A DNA stretch of 33,177 nt from a virus. The DNA is taken from IMG/VR virus record IMGVR_UViG_3300030430_003147, positions 1 through 33,177 of that record; one strand, 5' to 3'. The notes below the pieces were generated by a model. That model saw only the letters and a list, made by a program, of their open reading frames with translations, had not been told where the DNA came from and made no database searches. The position numbers and the translations under genes were made by a program. This document shows, one piece after another, positions 1 through 7,063 of the stretch (its first letter is position 1; every line of letters starts with the position of its first letter).

Positions 1-100
1 GTTGCTTAAAGTTACTTCATTGTTATTCATAATTTAATTTATTTAATCAGTACAATTTTTAATAATCGTTCAGTATATTCACTTATTGATTCGTCTGTAG
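1..100. repeat. Terminal direct repeat, left copy
   Basis: Bases 1-100 repeat at 33078-33177. The first 98 bases are identical, base 99 differs (a here, t in the other copy) and base 100 agrees. On the minus strand the copy contains the first ten codons of the SSB-like gene (30 down to 1) and the last 20 codons of the gene ending at 39. The repeat lets the gene order close into a circle of about 33,077 bp. Overlap left by assembly of a circular or circularly permuted genome is the simplest reading; a true short terminal redundancy is the alternative. The mismatch falls in the third position of an Ala codon (GCT/GCA), which suggests population variation. Confidence 0.95.
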
Positions 101-392
101 CCGGTATCTTTCCGGAAGTAGCAAGATCAATTGCCCCTTTAAAAGCGACTGCACGTGAAATTCTATAATCTTTAATATCTAAATTTGAAGTAGATCCAAA
201 ATACTCTTTAGCAGAAATTAATTTTGCCGTTTTATATTTTGCATTACTAACTTCATATTCAATTGTATCTCCAACTTTAGCTTCGAATTTAGTAAAAAAT
301 GTATATTCGCCCCCTTTTTCTAAAACGACTTTCCATTTTGGGCGTTCCTTGTAAAAGCCATCGTCTGTTATTTTAAGTACCTTATCTTTCAT
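39..392 (-). CDS. Unknown early protein upstream of SSB-like gene
   Basis: Predicted 117-aa protein starting at the ATG at 392. A longer reading from a TTG at 440 is possible but would run deep inside the upstream gene, so I prefer 392, which overlaps that gene's stop by 11 nt. The N-terminal half is rich in alternating beta-like stretches, possibly an OB-like fold. The C-terminal half carries a RAVAFKGAIDLATSGKI segment followed by a charged helix, a pattern I associate weakly with phage ssDNA-binding or recombination accessory proteins. It ends 8 nt before the SSB-like start once the circle is closed (position 30, equal to 33107), so the two are probably co-translated. Function is not established. 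Confidence 0.75.
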   Translation of the reverse strand: MKDKVLKITDDGFYKERPKWKVVLEKGGEYTFFTKFEAKVGDTIEYEVSNAKYKTAKLISAKEYFGSTSNLDIKDYRISRAVAFKGAIDLATSGKIPATDESISEYTERLLKIVLIK

Positions 393-555
393 TTTCCCAA
401 GTGTTTGTTGTAGTATAGCCTTTCGAAGTTTTATATTCAATATACTCTTGTTCAGATTTTACTTCAAGTTGAGCTTCTAATACTTCTATTCTACCCGATA
501 AAATTGATACTTGATTTGTCAAGGCGTCTATCCTTGCTCTTAAATAATCACTCAT
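382..555 (-). CDS. Small coiled-coil protein, first gene of early unit
   Basis: 57-aa ORF with an ATG at 555, too short for routine gene finding. Residues 5-36 form a heptad-like helix (leucine, isoleucine and valine spaced among A, E, Q and R), followed by an acidic stretch (VKSEQEYIEY) and a polar Thr-rich tail. It is the first gene after the hairpin at 616-648 and the early dyad at 588-611, and its end overlaps the next gene by 11 nt, so it looks like the leader gene of the unit that runs on into the SSB-like gene. A protein-protein contact role is plausible, but no family function is recognised. Confidence 0.7.
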   Translation of the reverse strand: MSDYLRARIDALTNQVSILSGRIEVLEAQLEVKSEQEYIEYKTSKGYTTTNTWENER

Positions 556-587
556 ATTTTAAAAGTTTTAAAGTTTCTATTAAGCTA

Positions 588-611
588 ATTTATGAAATAT
601 ATTTGATAAAT
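588..611 (-). promoter_or_regulatory. Early dyad motif, copy 1
   Basis: Perfect 6-bp inverted arms ATTTAT and ATAAAT separated by 12 nt. On the minus strand it reads ATTTAT-CAAATATATTTC-ATAAAT. It lies 32 nt upstream of the ATG at 555 and just downstream of a terminator-like hairpin. It has the same architecture as the copies at 21457, 22653, 29621 and 32729. The half sites resemble DnaA boxes (TTATCAAAT). Operator or promoter function is inferred. Confidence 0.55.
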
Positions 612-615
612 AAAA

Positions 616-648
616 GTAAAGGGGCAAGAAAAATTCCTACCCCCTTTT
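616..648 (-). terminator. Probable terminator after NinG-like gene
   Basis: On the minus strand an AAAGGGG arm (647-641) pairs with CCCCTTT (624-618). The loop between them can add a weaker inner stem, and an ACTTTTATTT stretch follows. It lies between the stop of the NinG-like gene (693) and the start of the next early unit (555), where a transcript end is expected. The T-tract is interrupted, so it may be leaky. Confidence 0.55.
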
Positions 649-692
649 GAAATAAACAATAAAACTTCCTTATGAGAAGTGTAGCAAATATA

Positions 693-1088
693 CTATTTTA
701 ATTTTGATAATTTATCTTTATATCTATTAATTATATCTTCAATATCATAATTCATTAGCTTGACTACCTTTTTTGCTAATTGCATTAGCTTTTCGCTTGT
801 ACCTTTTCCGTATTTTTTATCAAGATATAAACCAAATTTGTATTGTTCTCCATAATTAAAAACGTTGCATCTTGAACATTGAACTTGACAATTTGTTTCG
901 TCCCACCTAGTATTATAGAATTTACGGCTTTGAAAATGACCGCATTGTAATTTTTTCCAATGATCTACTTTACCACAAGTAAAACATTCAGTTACGCCAA
1001 GCCCATTAGCATATCGCTTTCTAATATATTCGCTGAAAATTTTATCGGCTTTTTTAACAAGCTTGGATCTTGTTAATTTTCTTTTCAT
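693..1088 (-). CDS. ninG: NinG/Rap-like recombination protein
   Basis: 131-aa protein matching the phage lambda NinG (Rap) layout. It has a basic N-terminal helix, then CFTCG at residues 35-39, CGHFQSR at 49-55, and C67, C71 and C74 in a short Cys/Asn-rich segment, followed by a helical Lys-rich tail. The paired cysteines plus the GHF histidine suggest a zinc-bound HNH-like core. Lambda Rap is a structure-specific nuclease acting on recombination intermediates, so a role in phage recombination or Holliday-junction processing is likely. Its start overlaps the stop of the upstream 90-aa gene, so the two are co-expressed. It sits after the lysis genes, away from the other recombination genes, and may be read late. 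The family call is fairly secure; the biochemical role is inferred from the family. Confidence 0.82.
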   Translation of the reverse strand: MKRKLTRSKLVKKADKIFSEYIRKRYANGLGVTECFTCGKVDHWKKLQCGHFQSRKFYNTRWDETNCQVQCSRCNVFNYGEQYKFGLYLDKKYGKGTSEKLMQLAKKVVKLMNYDIEDIINRYKDKLSKLK

Positions 1089-1360
1089 TATCCTTGCAGA
1101 CTATCTCTTAATAACGATTTACCTAACTCGTAGTCGTATTCTTTTATAATTCTAAATATAAATCTTGAAGTTAGATCAGCTTGATACCACTCTTGTTTTG
1201 TGCTATCAATACCCATATTACAATACTGATTAGCATTTAATTCAAGCAGTTTATCTATTTTCGTTTTTTTATTTATATTTTGCCGGTTTTTTATATTTAT
1301 TGCTTGTTCTCTATACATATCATTTATTTGCTCAATTAAATCAAAACTTGATTTTTTCAT
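1088..1360 (-). CDS. Conserved small phage protein, function unknown
   Basis: 90-aa, largely helical, charged protein. The middle segment (LLELNANQYCNMGIDST, about residues 38-54) and the ADLTSRFIFRIIKE helix resemble short proteins I associate with other Bacteroidota phages, but no function attaches to that pattern. The ATG at 1360 follows an AT-rich leader. The stop codon overlaps the start of the NinG-like gene, which implies coupled translation with it. No catalytic motif, membrane segment or metal site is visible. Confidence 0.72.
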   Translation of the reverse strand: MKKSSFDLIEQINDMYREQAINIKNRQNINKKTKIDKLLELNANQYCNMGIDSTKQEWYQADLTSRFIFRIIKEYDYELGKSLLRDSLQG

Positions 1361-1400
1361 AATTTTTTAATAACTTCGTTAATTAAAGATAATATATTTA

Positions 1401-1419
1401 TTCGCTTTTCAAAAAAGCG
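1401..1419. terminator. Perfect 8-bp hairpin after holin gene
   Basis: TCGCTTTT and AAAAGCGA are perfect inverted repeats around a 3-nt loop. The hairpin lies in the 91-nt gap between the holin stop (1452) and the next gene (1360). No uninterrupted T-tract follows on the minus strand, so it may be a weak terminator or an mRNA-stabilising stem. The rest of the gap is AT-rich and I see no other feature in it. Confidence 0.45.
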
Positions 1420-1451
1420 ATAATAATTTGTAATAAAAAAGGCGTATTATA

Positions 1452-1907
1452 TTATTTTTTAATCGCTTGAAATTTCTCCGCACCACGACTTCCAAAATAA
1501 GCTATATATACTGTTACTAATAAAGTTTGCAACAGATCTATCCATTCAGCTCCAACATTAAATTGTATCTCCAAACTATCTAGCAATATCAATATAACCA
1601 TACTTAAAGTTAGAAACATAAGTGAAATTGGTCTAGTGTTTTTAGATAACCAACTATCACTTGACATATCTGCCTGCCAACGTTTGCTCACCTCTTGCAT
1701 TTCAACCATATCTTGTTCTAATAGCTTCAAAGCCATTTCTTTATCTTGTGGTGGCAAATTTTCATCTTTTGTTATTAGATTTTTTACAATACCTAATACT
1801 CCTTTATCCGGCAATGCATCGCCAATGTTGTCTATTATATTAGATCCAGTACCTAATAAAAACTTTCCGACTTTAGTTTCTTTGAATTTTTTTTTGGGTT
1901 TGCTCAT
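1452..1907 (-). CDS. Holin, 3TM-superfamily type
   Basis: 151-aa protein with a basic N-terminus, a long amphipathic first half and two clear hydrophobic segments near the C-terminus (about residues 93-111 and 121-139). Just before the first segment is SRWQADMSSDSWLSKNTRP, which I recognise as the hallmark of the phage/GTA holin 3TM family (W-Q-A-D, SWL, NTRP). Holins form inner-membrane lesions that release or activate the endolysin. It lies downstream of the amidase gene, with two small ORFs between them, forming a lysis cassette. Its start overlaps a 45-aa single-span membrane protein by 35 nt. Confidence 0.85.
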   Translation of the reverse strand: MSKPKKKFKETKVGKFLLGTGSNIIDNIGDALPDKGVLGIVKNLITKDENLPPQDKEMALKLLEQDMVEMQEVSKRWQADMSSDSWLSKNTRPISLMFLTLSMVILILLDSLEIQFNVGAEWIDLLQTLLVTVYIAYFGSRGAEKFQAIKK

Positions 1908-2010
1908 ATAATTTAATTATACTTATTCCTATAATTGCTATTAATATAATTGTAAATATGTTAGGGTGCGATTCGCCACATAGCCCTAAAAAGTGTTTTA
2001 ATCTTTCCAT
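1873..2010 (-). CDS. Small single-span membrane protein in lysis cassette
   Basis: 45-aa ORF with an ATG at 2010, two nt past the stop of the basic 42-aa protein. It has a short N-terminal stretch (MERLKHFLGLCGESHPN), then one strong hydrophobic segment at about residues 17-33, and a short polar, basic C-terminal tail. Its 3' end overlaps the holin start by 35 nt. The position between amidase and holin, plus the single transmembrane span, fits a holin partner, antiholin or spanin-like component. No lipobox is present. Function is inferred from position only. Confidence 0.65.
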   Translation of the reverse strand: MERLKHFLGLCGESHPNIFTIILIAIIGISIIKLYEQTQKKIQRN

Positions 2011-2012
2011 AA

Positions 2013-2141
2013 TTATTTTCTACCTTGTCCTCTATATTTTTTTTTAAAGGCGTTTTGTTTTCTACTTGCATTTTTGCTATGAACGTTAGGGCGTTTCTTA
2101 CGCCTTTTCTTTACGTAGGTATATACAAGCTTCCTCGCCAT
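2013..2141 (-). CDS. Highly basic 42-aa protein ending KYRGQGRK
   Basis: 42-aa ORF whose ATG (2141) shares a base with the amidase stop (TAATG). It is extremely Lys/Arg-rich, with a KKRRKKRPNVHSKNASRK core and a KKKYRGQGRK end. I recall small proteins with the same GVHSK and KYRGQGR pattern scattered through Bacteroidota phage genomes, usually near structural or lysis genes. Strong basicity suggests nucleic-acid or envelope binding, but no role is known to me. The coupling to the amidase start/stop supports real translation. Confidence 0.68.
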   Translation of the reverse strand: MARKLVYTYVKKRRKKRPNVHSKNASRKQNAFKKKYRGQGRK

Positions 2142-2578
2142 TAGATCTGCTTGCTAATCCACTCGTATTCGCTTTTAGCGTCAAAACTCGGACAAGCTTT
2201 ACTGCTAAAATCTCTATGCCCATAAACAATTGCTTTTGGATATTGTAATTTTAAGCTACATAATAATTCCTCTAAAGCTTCTTTTTGTTCAATTGTCCTT
2301 GTATCTTTTGCAGTCCATCCACCCTCTTTATTTCTTTCGGCTTCAACTCCACCTATATAACATATTCCTATAGAACAATAATTTTCTCCTTTTGTATGTG
2401 CACCCGTTTGTTCAATTGGTCGCCCCTCATTTATCTCGCCATTAAGTTGTATAACGAAATGATAGCCTATGTCTCTCCACCCTCTTTTCAAATGCCATCT
2501 CCTAATCGTATCTACACTATAATCTTTTCCCTCTCTCGTTGCTGAACAGTGAACAATTAGTTTAGTTATTGATCTCAT
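2141..2578 (-). CDS. N-acetylmuramoyl-L-alanine amidase (T7 lysozyme-type endolysin)
   Basis: 145-aa amidase_2/PGRP-fold protein. The zinc ligands expected for T7 lysozyme are all present at matching spacing: H10 (IVHCSAT), H121 (YGHRDF) and C129 (KACPSFD). Y39 (DIGYHF) and K127 correspond to the catalytic Tyr and Lys. GAHTKGEN and SIGICYIGG (about 59-76) are typical core segments. It cleaves the amide bond between N-acetylmuramic acid and L-alanine in peptidoglycan. There is no signal peptide, so release depends on the neighbouring holin. T7 lysozyme also inhibits T7 RNA polymerase, but no such polymerase is seen here. Start ATG at 2578. Confidence 0.93.
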   Translation of the reverse strand: MRSITKLIVHCSATREGKDYSVDTIRRWHLKRGWRDIGYHFVIQLNGEINEGRPIEQTGAHTKGENYCSIGICYIGGVEAERNKEGGWTAKDTRTIEQKEALEELLCSLKLQYPKAIVYGHRDFSSKACPSFDAKSEYEWISKQI

Positions 2579-2690
2579 TTAATTTTTCTAATTCATTACT
2601 AAATTTCTCTATATCTTCTTCCGTAAGAATATCTTTATTGTTTAATAAATCAATTAGCTGACTTTTTCTATTCCAAATAAAATTTGCCAT
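2562..2690 (-). CDS. Small acidic helical protein before amidase
   Basis: 42-aa ORF whose ATG (2690) shares a base with the fibre gene's stop and whose 3' end overlaps the amidase start by 17 nt. It has an N-terminal WNRKSQLIDLLN helix, then an acidic helix (LTEEDIEKFSNELEKL). No membrane segment or catalytic motif is present. The tight coupling on both sides suggests it is translated. I cannot assign a role. Confidence 0.6.
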   Translation of the reverse strand: MANFIWNRKSQLIDLLNNKDILTEEDIEKFSNELEKLNEINN

Positions 2691-4093
2691 TATGATAATG
2701 TTTTGTCGGTTGTGCTTGCAAATGCAGTAGCGTTAATTAGTTTATATTTAATCTTTAAATAAACATTGTAATTTGGTCGAGTTTCCATAACTCCATTTCC
2801 TGGTCTGTTTAAATTTTTCAAAAATAATTGTGGCATAAAACCGGCTCTAAAAGTTAGTGTTTGGTTTTCTGTTACTAAATCATATTTTAAAGTTTTGTTT
2901 GTAACATACAATCCATCGTTTTCTCTATACTCGCCTAAAGACATATTCCAAATTTGTGCCGGATCTAATTGACCGGTTGTAATATATATATACGGCTCCT
3001 CGTCTGTACCACCATAACCTCCACGAACTGGTGGGTAATTAGGCTGATCTGAAAAGATTTGAGCCCGTCTTAAATACTGAACTTCAGTTATCACAACTAT
3101 TTGTGCTGCTCCTATTGTAAAATTAAATAAGTTTCCGGCTCCTTTCCAACCCGATCCACCATTGTTTGCACCCCAATAGCTTGGACTAATTTGTATTGTA
3201 AATATCTTTTCATCTTCAATTAAATTTCCCTCACTACCTACTGCAAGAGTATATTTTGGATTCCACTTATAAGCATTATCAGGATCTGTTTTTTGTGCGA
3301 TTGTAGGAACGTTTCCCGTACCGGAACTTAAAGTTGAACTGCCATAATTGCCTAGTTTAATTGAATTATTAAAACCAACAGTCTCAATTGCTCCATTATG
3401 AAAATTTACTCTACCGGATATTCTACCGGCTCCCAAACACTCAAAAGCTATAGTAGGGTTGCTTGTTCTAATACCTAATCTTGCATTACTTTCGGTTAAG
3501 TTTAATTGATTTGCACTCCCCGTAACATCAACATTACCATTAATTATTGTATCTCCGTTGAGTTTACTTTTTCCGCCTATATCAAAATCAATACCCGTTG
3601 TATTTTCACTTACTCCAAACCCCCCTTTACCTTGAAATAATACGCTTCCGTCTCCGGTTAAATCTTCTGTAAAATTTACTTTGCTTTCTACTTGTATTGC
3701 ATCTTCATCATTACCCGATATGTTTGCAATTTGATCTACTTTTAATTCGTTCTTTATAGTTGTGGTTCCTATAGTATCTCCAGTTTTACCTTTGATTTCT
3801 GTAATATCACTTTTTATTACAGTCTCCGTGCTAGTATCAATTAGTAACTCGGGTGTTGTTATTGATAAATCTCCGTCTTGATCCTCAATTTCAGGCGTTT
3901 TAACTTTGTCTGCCGTAAGATCTCCACTAATTGTAGCCCCATTACTTGTTTTCCCTAAACTTAATGCACTTGTATTGCCAACCCCGTCCTCAATACTCGT
4001 TTGCCCCGAACTTGGTAGCCCCGTTGTACTATCGGAAGTTTTTAATAGTCCGTCATAAGTGTCTTTAATTTTATTACCAGTAAGTGTGCTCAT
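2690..4093 (-). CDS. Tail fibre/appendage-like structural protein
   Basis: 467-aa protein. Residues 1-200 are low-complexity, rich in D, G, T, S, I and N, with repeating short beta-turn units such as GDLTADKV, DGDLSITTPELLIDT and GDTIINGNVDVTGSA. This pattern is typical of phage fibre stalks and trimeric beta-helical or beta-prism appendages. The C-terminal 200 residues are more globular and aromatic-rich (SYWGANNGGSGWKGAGN, YPPVRGGYGGTDEEPYIYI) and could form the receptor-binding tip. It sits after the portal/connector genes and before the lysis genes, a usual place for adhesion proteins. No chaperone autocleavage motif is recognised. The structural call is fairly secure; receptor binding is inference. 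Confidence 0.65.
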   Translation of the reverse strand: MSTLTGNKIKDTYDGLLKTSDSTTGLPSSGQTSIEDGVGNTSALSLGKTSNGATISGDLTADKVKTPEIEDQDGDLSITTPELLIDTSTETVIKSDITEIKGKTGDTIGTTTIKNELKVDQIANISGNDEDAIQVESKVNFTEDLTGDGSVLFQGKGGFGVSENTTGIDFDIGGKSKLNGDTIINGNVDVTGSANQLNLTESNARLGIRTSNPTIAFECLGAGRISGRVNFHNGAIETVGFNNSIKLGNYGSSTLSSGTGNVPTIAQKTDPDNAYKWNPKYTLAVGSEGNLIEDEKIFTIQISPSYWGANNGGSGWKGAGNLFNFTIGAAQIVVITEVQYLRRAQIFSDQPNYPPVRGGYGGTDEEPYIYITTGQLDPAQIWNMSLGEYRENDGLYVTNKTLKYDLVTENQTLTFRAGFMPQLFLKNLNRPGNGVMETRPNYNVYLKIKYKLINATAFASTTDKTLS

Positions 4094-4212
4094 TTTTTAT
4101 TCTTTAATTTTTGTTTCTTAATAAATTTGTTAAGCAATTCAACATTCTTTTTTTTCGGCTTACTCTTTCTTTTCATAAACTCAATAGCGTTATTTCCAAA
4201 ATGTCCTATCAT
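4090..4212 (-). CDS. Small basic protein between connector and fibre
   Basis: 40-aa ORF with an ATG (4212) overlapping the connector stop (ATGA) and a stop overlapping the fibre start (ATGA). The composition is dominated by lysine (KRKSKPKKK, KKQKLKNKK). No recognisable domain. The two four-base overlaps argue that ribosomes pass through it and that it couples its neighbours. It may simply be a coupling ORF. Confidence 0.55.
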   Translation of the reverse strand: MIGHFGNNAIEFMKRKSKPKKKNVELLNKFIKKQKLKNKK

Positions 4213-4721
4213 AATACCCAACCTTGAAAAGTAGCATCACGATCAGGGTACATATCTTCATTTTGATTTTGATTATACTCCGGAAATTTAGAATTATTAA
4301 AATTCATAAAGTCGATAAATCTCCTTGTATAAAATTGAGCAAATTCCCTATGACGATCCACTAATGTATTTATTTCCTCTACGCTTGCAGTAGATGAATT
4401 TTCGCTGCTTTGTTTAAATACCCCTCCATTACTTACTTGAAAAGCTGCAAAAGGTAAATAATCAACCATTGCGTAATGAATTAACATATCTTTTAAATGA
4501 TCTCGTATAAGGTTTTTATAGTTTCTATATCCACTATTGTTTATTGTTCCATTAGTTATTAAGTTGCTAATTTTATTATATAAAGCCCCACCTAAATAAT
4601 TTTGAATATGAATTTCTTGAGCAATTTTAATGAAGTATATAAACTTATCTGCATCAACAGATCCGTCAATCAGTGTATTTTGTTTTAAATCTTTTGTTGT
4701 TATGAATAAAGCCGTTGCCAT
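4209..4721 (-). CDS. Head-tail connector-like structural protein
   Basis: 170-aa mainly alpha-helical protein. The N-terminal segment (FITTKDLKQNTLIDGSVDAD, then KFIYFIKIAQEIHIQNYLG) is a pattern I associate with a connector/adaptor-like family of Bacteroidota phages encoded next to the portal. The centre has HLKDMLIHYAMVDYLPFAAF, and the C-terminus has an RHREFAQFYTRRFIDFMN helix. Members of such adaptor families stack under the portal to join head and tail. It starts 4 nt after the portal stop. The function is inferred from position and helical content; the exact ring it forms cannot be told from sequence. Confidence 0.6.
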   Translation of the reverse strand: MATALFITTKDLKQNTLIDGSVDADKFIYFIKIAQEIHIQNYLGGALYNKISNLITNGTINNSGYRNYKNLIRDHLKDMLIHYAMVDYLPFAAFQVSNGGVFKQSSENSSTASVEEINTLVDRHREFAQFYTRRFIDFMNFNNSKFPEYNQNQNEDMYPDRDATFQGWVL

Positions 4722-4724
4722 TTT

Positions 4725-6587
4725 TTATCTCCTTTTTTTCGTTTTACCTTTTTTCGCTTTTGATTTAACACTAGCTATCCAATTTGGGTGGTGTCCCCCA
4801 TACTCGCCCATATCTACCGGTGCAATACTACTATCTCTAAAACCATATGGTGTTGGCATATAACTTTTAGGAATAGATCCCGTTTCTTGATAATTTCTTA
4901 AATACTTGCTCGGCTTCGTTTTGTCTTTTAAGCGATATAAGACGGCTTCCCAAACGTGATGACAATATGGTCCACCTTTCCAACGAAACAAGTCGTAAGG
5001 GGCTTGTTTGTGTCCGAAACGCTTATTTACGCCTTTTCTACTTGCTTCATCTATATCTTCAATTCTATATACTGCCGGTTTCCCGTCTGATCCTCTACGC
5101 TTCATCATATTTGTGCAAAACTCTCTTGAGTTACCACTTGGTCTTACTTCCTTATATCTATATCTTACTTTGTAAAAAGATTTATCCAAATAACTAAATG
5201 TATTCTCATTTTTTTTAGCGTTCCTTGGAATTACTTTGCCGGTTAATTGTTGTAGTAAATTTTCTTTCGGCTCGATACAAATTGTAGCCCAATCCTCGTG
5301 GCTCATCATATCTTCTGTAACATCTCTTTTATCAACAAATTGCCATTCATCTGTAATGTTATCTGCTTTTAAAAGATCCAAAATGTTTCTCCCGTCATCA
5401 TCTGATAATTCAATAGGCTCTTCAGACATTTTTACTCCGGTCTCTTCCTCTTGTGTTTCATCGTCTACCAAATCGCTATCTATTTCAGTGAACTCTAGAG
5501 GTTGTAGAGTTCTAAAATAAAGGTTTAATGATATTCCGTTTACTGCCAAAATTTTATCAAAAGCGTCAATTAACATTTCTTGAAATGGTCTAATTACAGT
5601 ATTATCCATAAGCGTTGAAGCGACTTTTAGCTCGTCTGCATTATTACCTAGTCCCGTTTGATCTTTAATTCCTAAAAGCATTGGAGATACAACCCTATGA
5701 GATACCATTATTTTTTTCATTGATTCGCTTGATAAAAACTCATATTGTTGGTGGGCATCGCTTAATTGTACTGCTTCAATAGAAGCTTCATTATCTTTAC
5801 TATCATTAAATGAAAGAATGAAACGACCTGCGTTGCTAGATCCGGAGTATTTTTCATAAATTCTCCTTTCAATTAATTCTCTTTCCTCCTCATTTGGTAT
5901 TCCGTTATTAAACGAAATTAACATTGAGGGGGCTAAACCATTCAGTATATTCGAATTATGATAATTTGCTATTTCCTCCTCTAATTGACAATACTGTAAA
6001 CCACCTTGATAATCTACTGGGCTAAAATAATAGTGTCCCGCAACATAAGGTTTTACATAAAGGATCTCGATGCTTTCGTTACTGCATTGAAAAGCCGGTA
6101 TTTTAGTTGGTTCATCTCCCCTTTTTATATTCGCCCAATCGTGATGATAATAAAAAGCTTTTACTTCCCCGTCATCTTCATCGCATTTTTCCATTGCTAA
6201 AGTTTCAACGGGCATATGCTCTACTTTTGCAATTCTCTTTCTATCTTTTGAATAAATAATTTGGATCGCACATTGTCCCATTAGCTTTAAATCATATACA
6301 AGTTTTCTAATGCAATCTGCTTTTAACAAGCTTATCATTTGTGCATACTCACTCGGTTGTTTATTGCTATCTGTAGCATCTAAACCTTTTCCGTAAATCA
6401 TTTGGCTTATTCCGTTTATGATAGCATTGTTAGTTGGACTGCCGGAATATCTATCTAATAAATATCTAAAGTACTCATTGTTATCTCCGTATGTTACAAA
6501 ATCTTTTGTCTTTTGAACTTTTATATCGGGTGATACGTAGTTCGCTAGATTAACAATGTTTATTTTGCCTTGTTTTTTCTTTCTCAT
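4725..6587 (-). CDS. Portal protein with extra C-terminal domain
   Basis: 620-aa protein. Residues 1 to about 400 have the portal-family layout: an N-terminal wing (YFRYLLDRYSGSPTNNAIINGISQMIYGKGL), an extended central part, then helices around SMKKIMVSHRVVSPMLLGI and GNNADELKVASTLMDNTVIRPFQ, which resemble the stem and crown region. An acidic linker (DDETQEEETGVKMSEEP) joins an additional domain at about 470-600, with FYKVRYRYKE, SREFCTNMM, YRIEDIDEASRKGVN, FRWKGGPYCHHVW and a Lys-rich end. I think this C-terminal part resembles segments appended to capsid-associated proteins in other Bacteroidota phages, and it may be a minor head or internal protein. The portal ring is the DNA entry channel and docks the terminase. 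It follows the 127-aa gene with a 4-nt overlap. The portal call is strong; the tail domain's role is unknown. Confidence 0.85.
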   Translation of the reverse strand: MRKKKQGKINIVNLANYVSPDIKVQKTKDFVTYGDNNEYFRYLLDRYSGSPTNNAIINGISQMIYGKGLDATDSNKQPSEYAQMISLLKADCIRKLVYDLKLMGQCAIQIIYSKDRKRIAKVEHMPVETLAMEKCDEDDGEVKAFYYHHDWANIKRGDEPTKIPAFQCSNESIEILYVKPYVAGHYYFSPVDYQGGLQYCQLEEEIANYHNSNILNGLAPSMLISFNNGIPNEEERELIERRIYEKYSGSSNAGRFILSFNDSKDNEASIEAVQLSDAHQQYEFLSSESMKKIMVSHRVVSPMLLGIKDQTGLGNNADELKVASTLMDNTVIRPFQEMLIDAFDKILAVNGISLNLYFRTLQPLEFTEIDSDLVDDETQEEETGVKMSEEPIELSDDDGRNILDLLKADNITDEWQFVDKRDVTEDMMSHEDWATICIEPKENLLQQLTGKVIPRNAKKNENTFSYLDKSFYKVRYRYKEVRPSGNSREFCTNMMKRRGSDGKPAVYRIEDIDEASRKGVNKRFGHKQAPYDLFRWKGGPYCHHVWEAVLYRLKDKTKPSKYLRNYQETGSIPKSYMPTPYGFRDSSIAPVDMGEYGGHHPNWIASVKSKAKKGKTKKRR

Positions 6588-6967
6588 ATTATTATATAAT
6601 CGTTATTGCTAGTGCTATTTTCAATATATTCTGAATCGTTTATTGAATAGGTTTCATTAGCCACTTGATCAATCGTTTGATCGGTAACAAAAATCTTATC
6701 TTTATAAACACAAAATAAATCTCCTCCACCTGCCGGTCTGTCAAAAACTTTAAATGTATAATATCTGCCCTCTTTTAAGCCGGAAATTTGTAATGCTAAT
6801 CTATGATAATCTCCTTGTTCAGCAAACCCTACACTATATGATAAATTTTGTTTAGTAATATCGTCTGTTACTTCGATTAAATTATCTGTATTGCTCGTAT
6901 CTGTATTAAATGGTCGTTTAATAATAAATACATCGGAAGCATCATTACTTGTTGTTCTTACAATCAT
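6584..6967 (-). CDS. Putative structural protein (beta-rich), upstream of portal
   Basis: 127-aa protein from the ATG at 6967. A longer reading from a TTG at 7012 would run through the terminator hairpin and promoter, so I reject it. The sequence is beta-strand-like throughout (DVFIIKRPF, YHRLALQISGL, GRYYTFKVFDRP, GGGDLFCVYKDKIFVTDQ) with a polar, Asn/Ser-rich tail. It could be a head decoration or minor tail protein. It is the first gene of the portal-to-lysis unit, directly behind late promoter element 6972-6998, and overlaps the portal start by 4 nt. No specific family recognised. Confidence 0.65.
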   Translation of the reverse strand: MIVRTTSNDASDVFIIKRPFNTDTSNTDNLIEVTDDITKQNLSYSVGFAEQGDYHRLALQISGLKEGRYYTFKVFDRPAGGGDLFCVYKDKIFVTDQTIDQVANETYSINDSEYIENSTSNNDYIII

Positions 6968-6971
6968 ATCT

Positions 6972-6998
6972 ATATAACGTAAAAATAAAGATTTTTTG
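6972..6998 (-). promoter_or_regulatory. Late-type promoter element, portal/lysis unit
   Basis: On the minus strand: a CAAAAA box at 6998, then ACGTTATAT starting 18 nt after its first base, and an ATG four nt after that. The same two boxes with the same spacing occur at 9265, 12179 and 28064, and a near match at 20188. It directly follows the terminator at 7000-7026, so this unit must initiate here. With the TTATAT as a -10 box, the transcript would start at or near the ATG. Confidence 0.6.
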
Positions 6999-6999
6999 C

Positions 7000-7026
7000 A
7001 AAAAAAAAGCAACCTTACGGGGTTGC
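7000..7026 (-). terminator. Rho-independent terminator after tail-tube/decoration gene
   Basis: Minus-strand stem GCAACC/GGTTGC (7026-7021 with 7014-7009) around a 6-nt loop, followed by a run of nine T (7008-7000). It lies in the gap after the stop at 7064. It is a textbook intrinsic terminator closing the scaffold-capsid unit. Confidence 0.88.
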
Positions 7027-7063
7027 CTCTTTTCCAAACTAATCAAATTATGAAAAAACTATC

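Noticed and set aside
393-440. N-terminal extension of the 117-aa gene up to a TTG at 440
   Set aside because: It overlaps the coiled-coil ORF by nearly 60 nt in another frame, while the ATG at 392 gives the small overlap typical of this genome.
2690-3900. Possible diversity-generating target region or variable repeats in the fibre gene
   Set aside because: No reverse transcriptase or template repeat is found anywhere in the window, and the repeats are degenerate beta-turn units.
6968-7012. N-terminal extension of the 127-aa gene up to a TTG at 7012
   Set aside because: It would translate through a strong terminator hairpin and the promoter element; the ATG at 6967 has the standard 4-nt distance to the ACGTTATA box.
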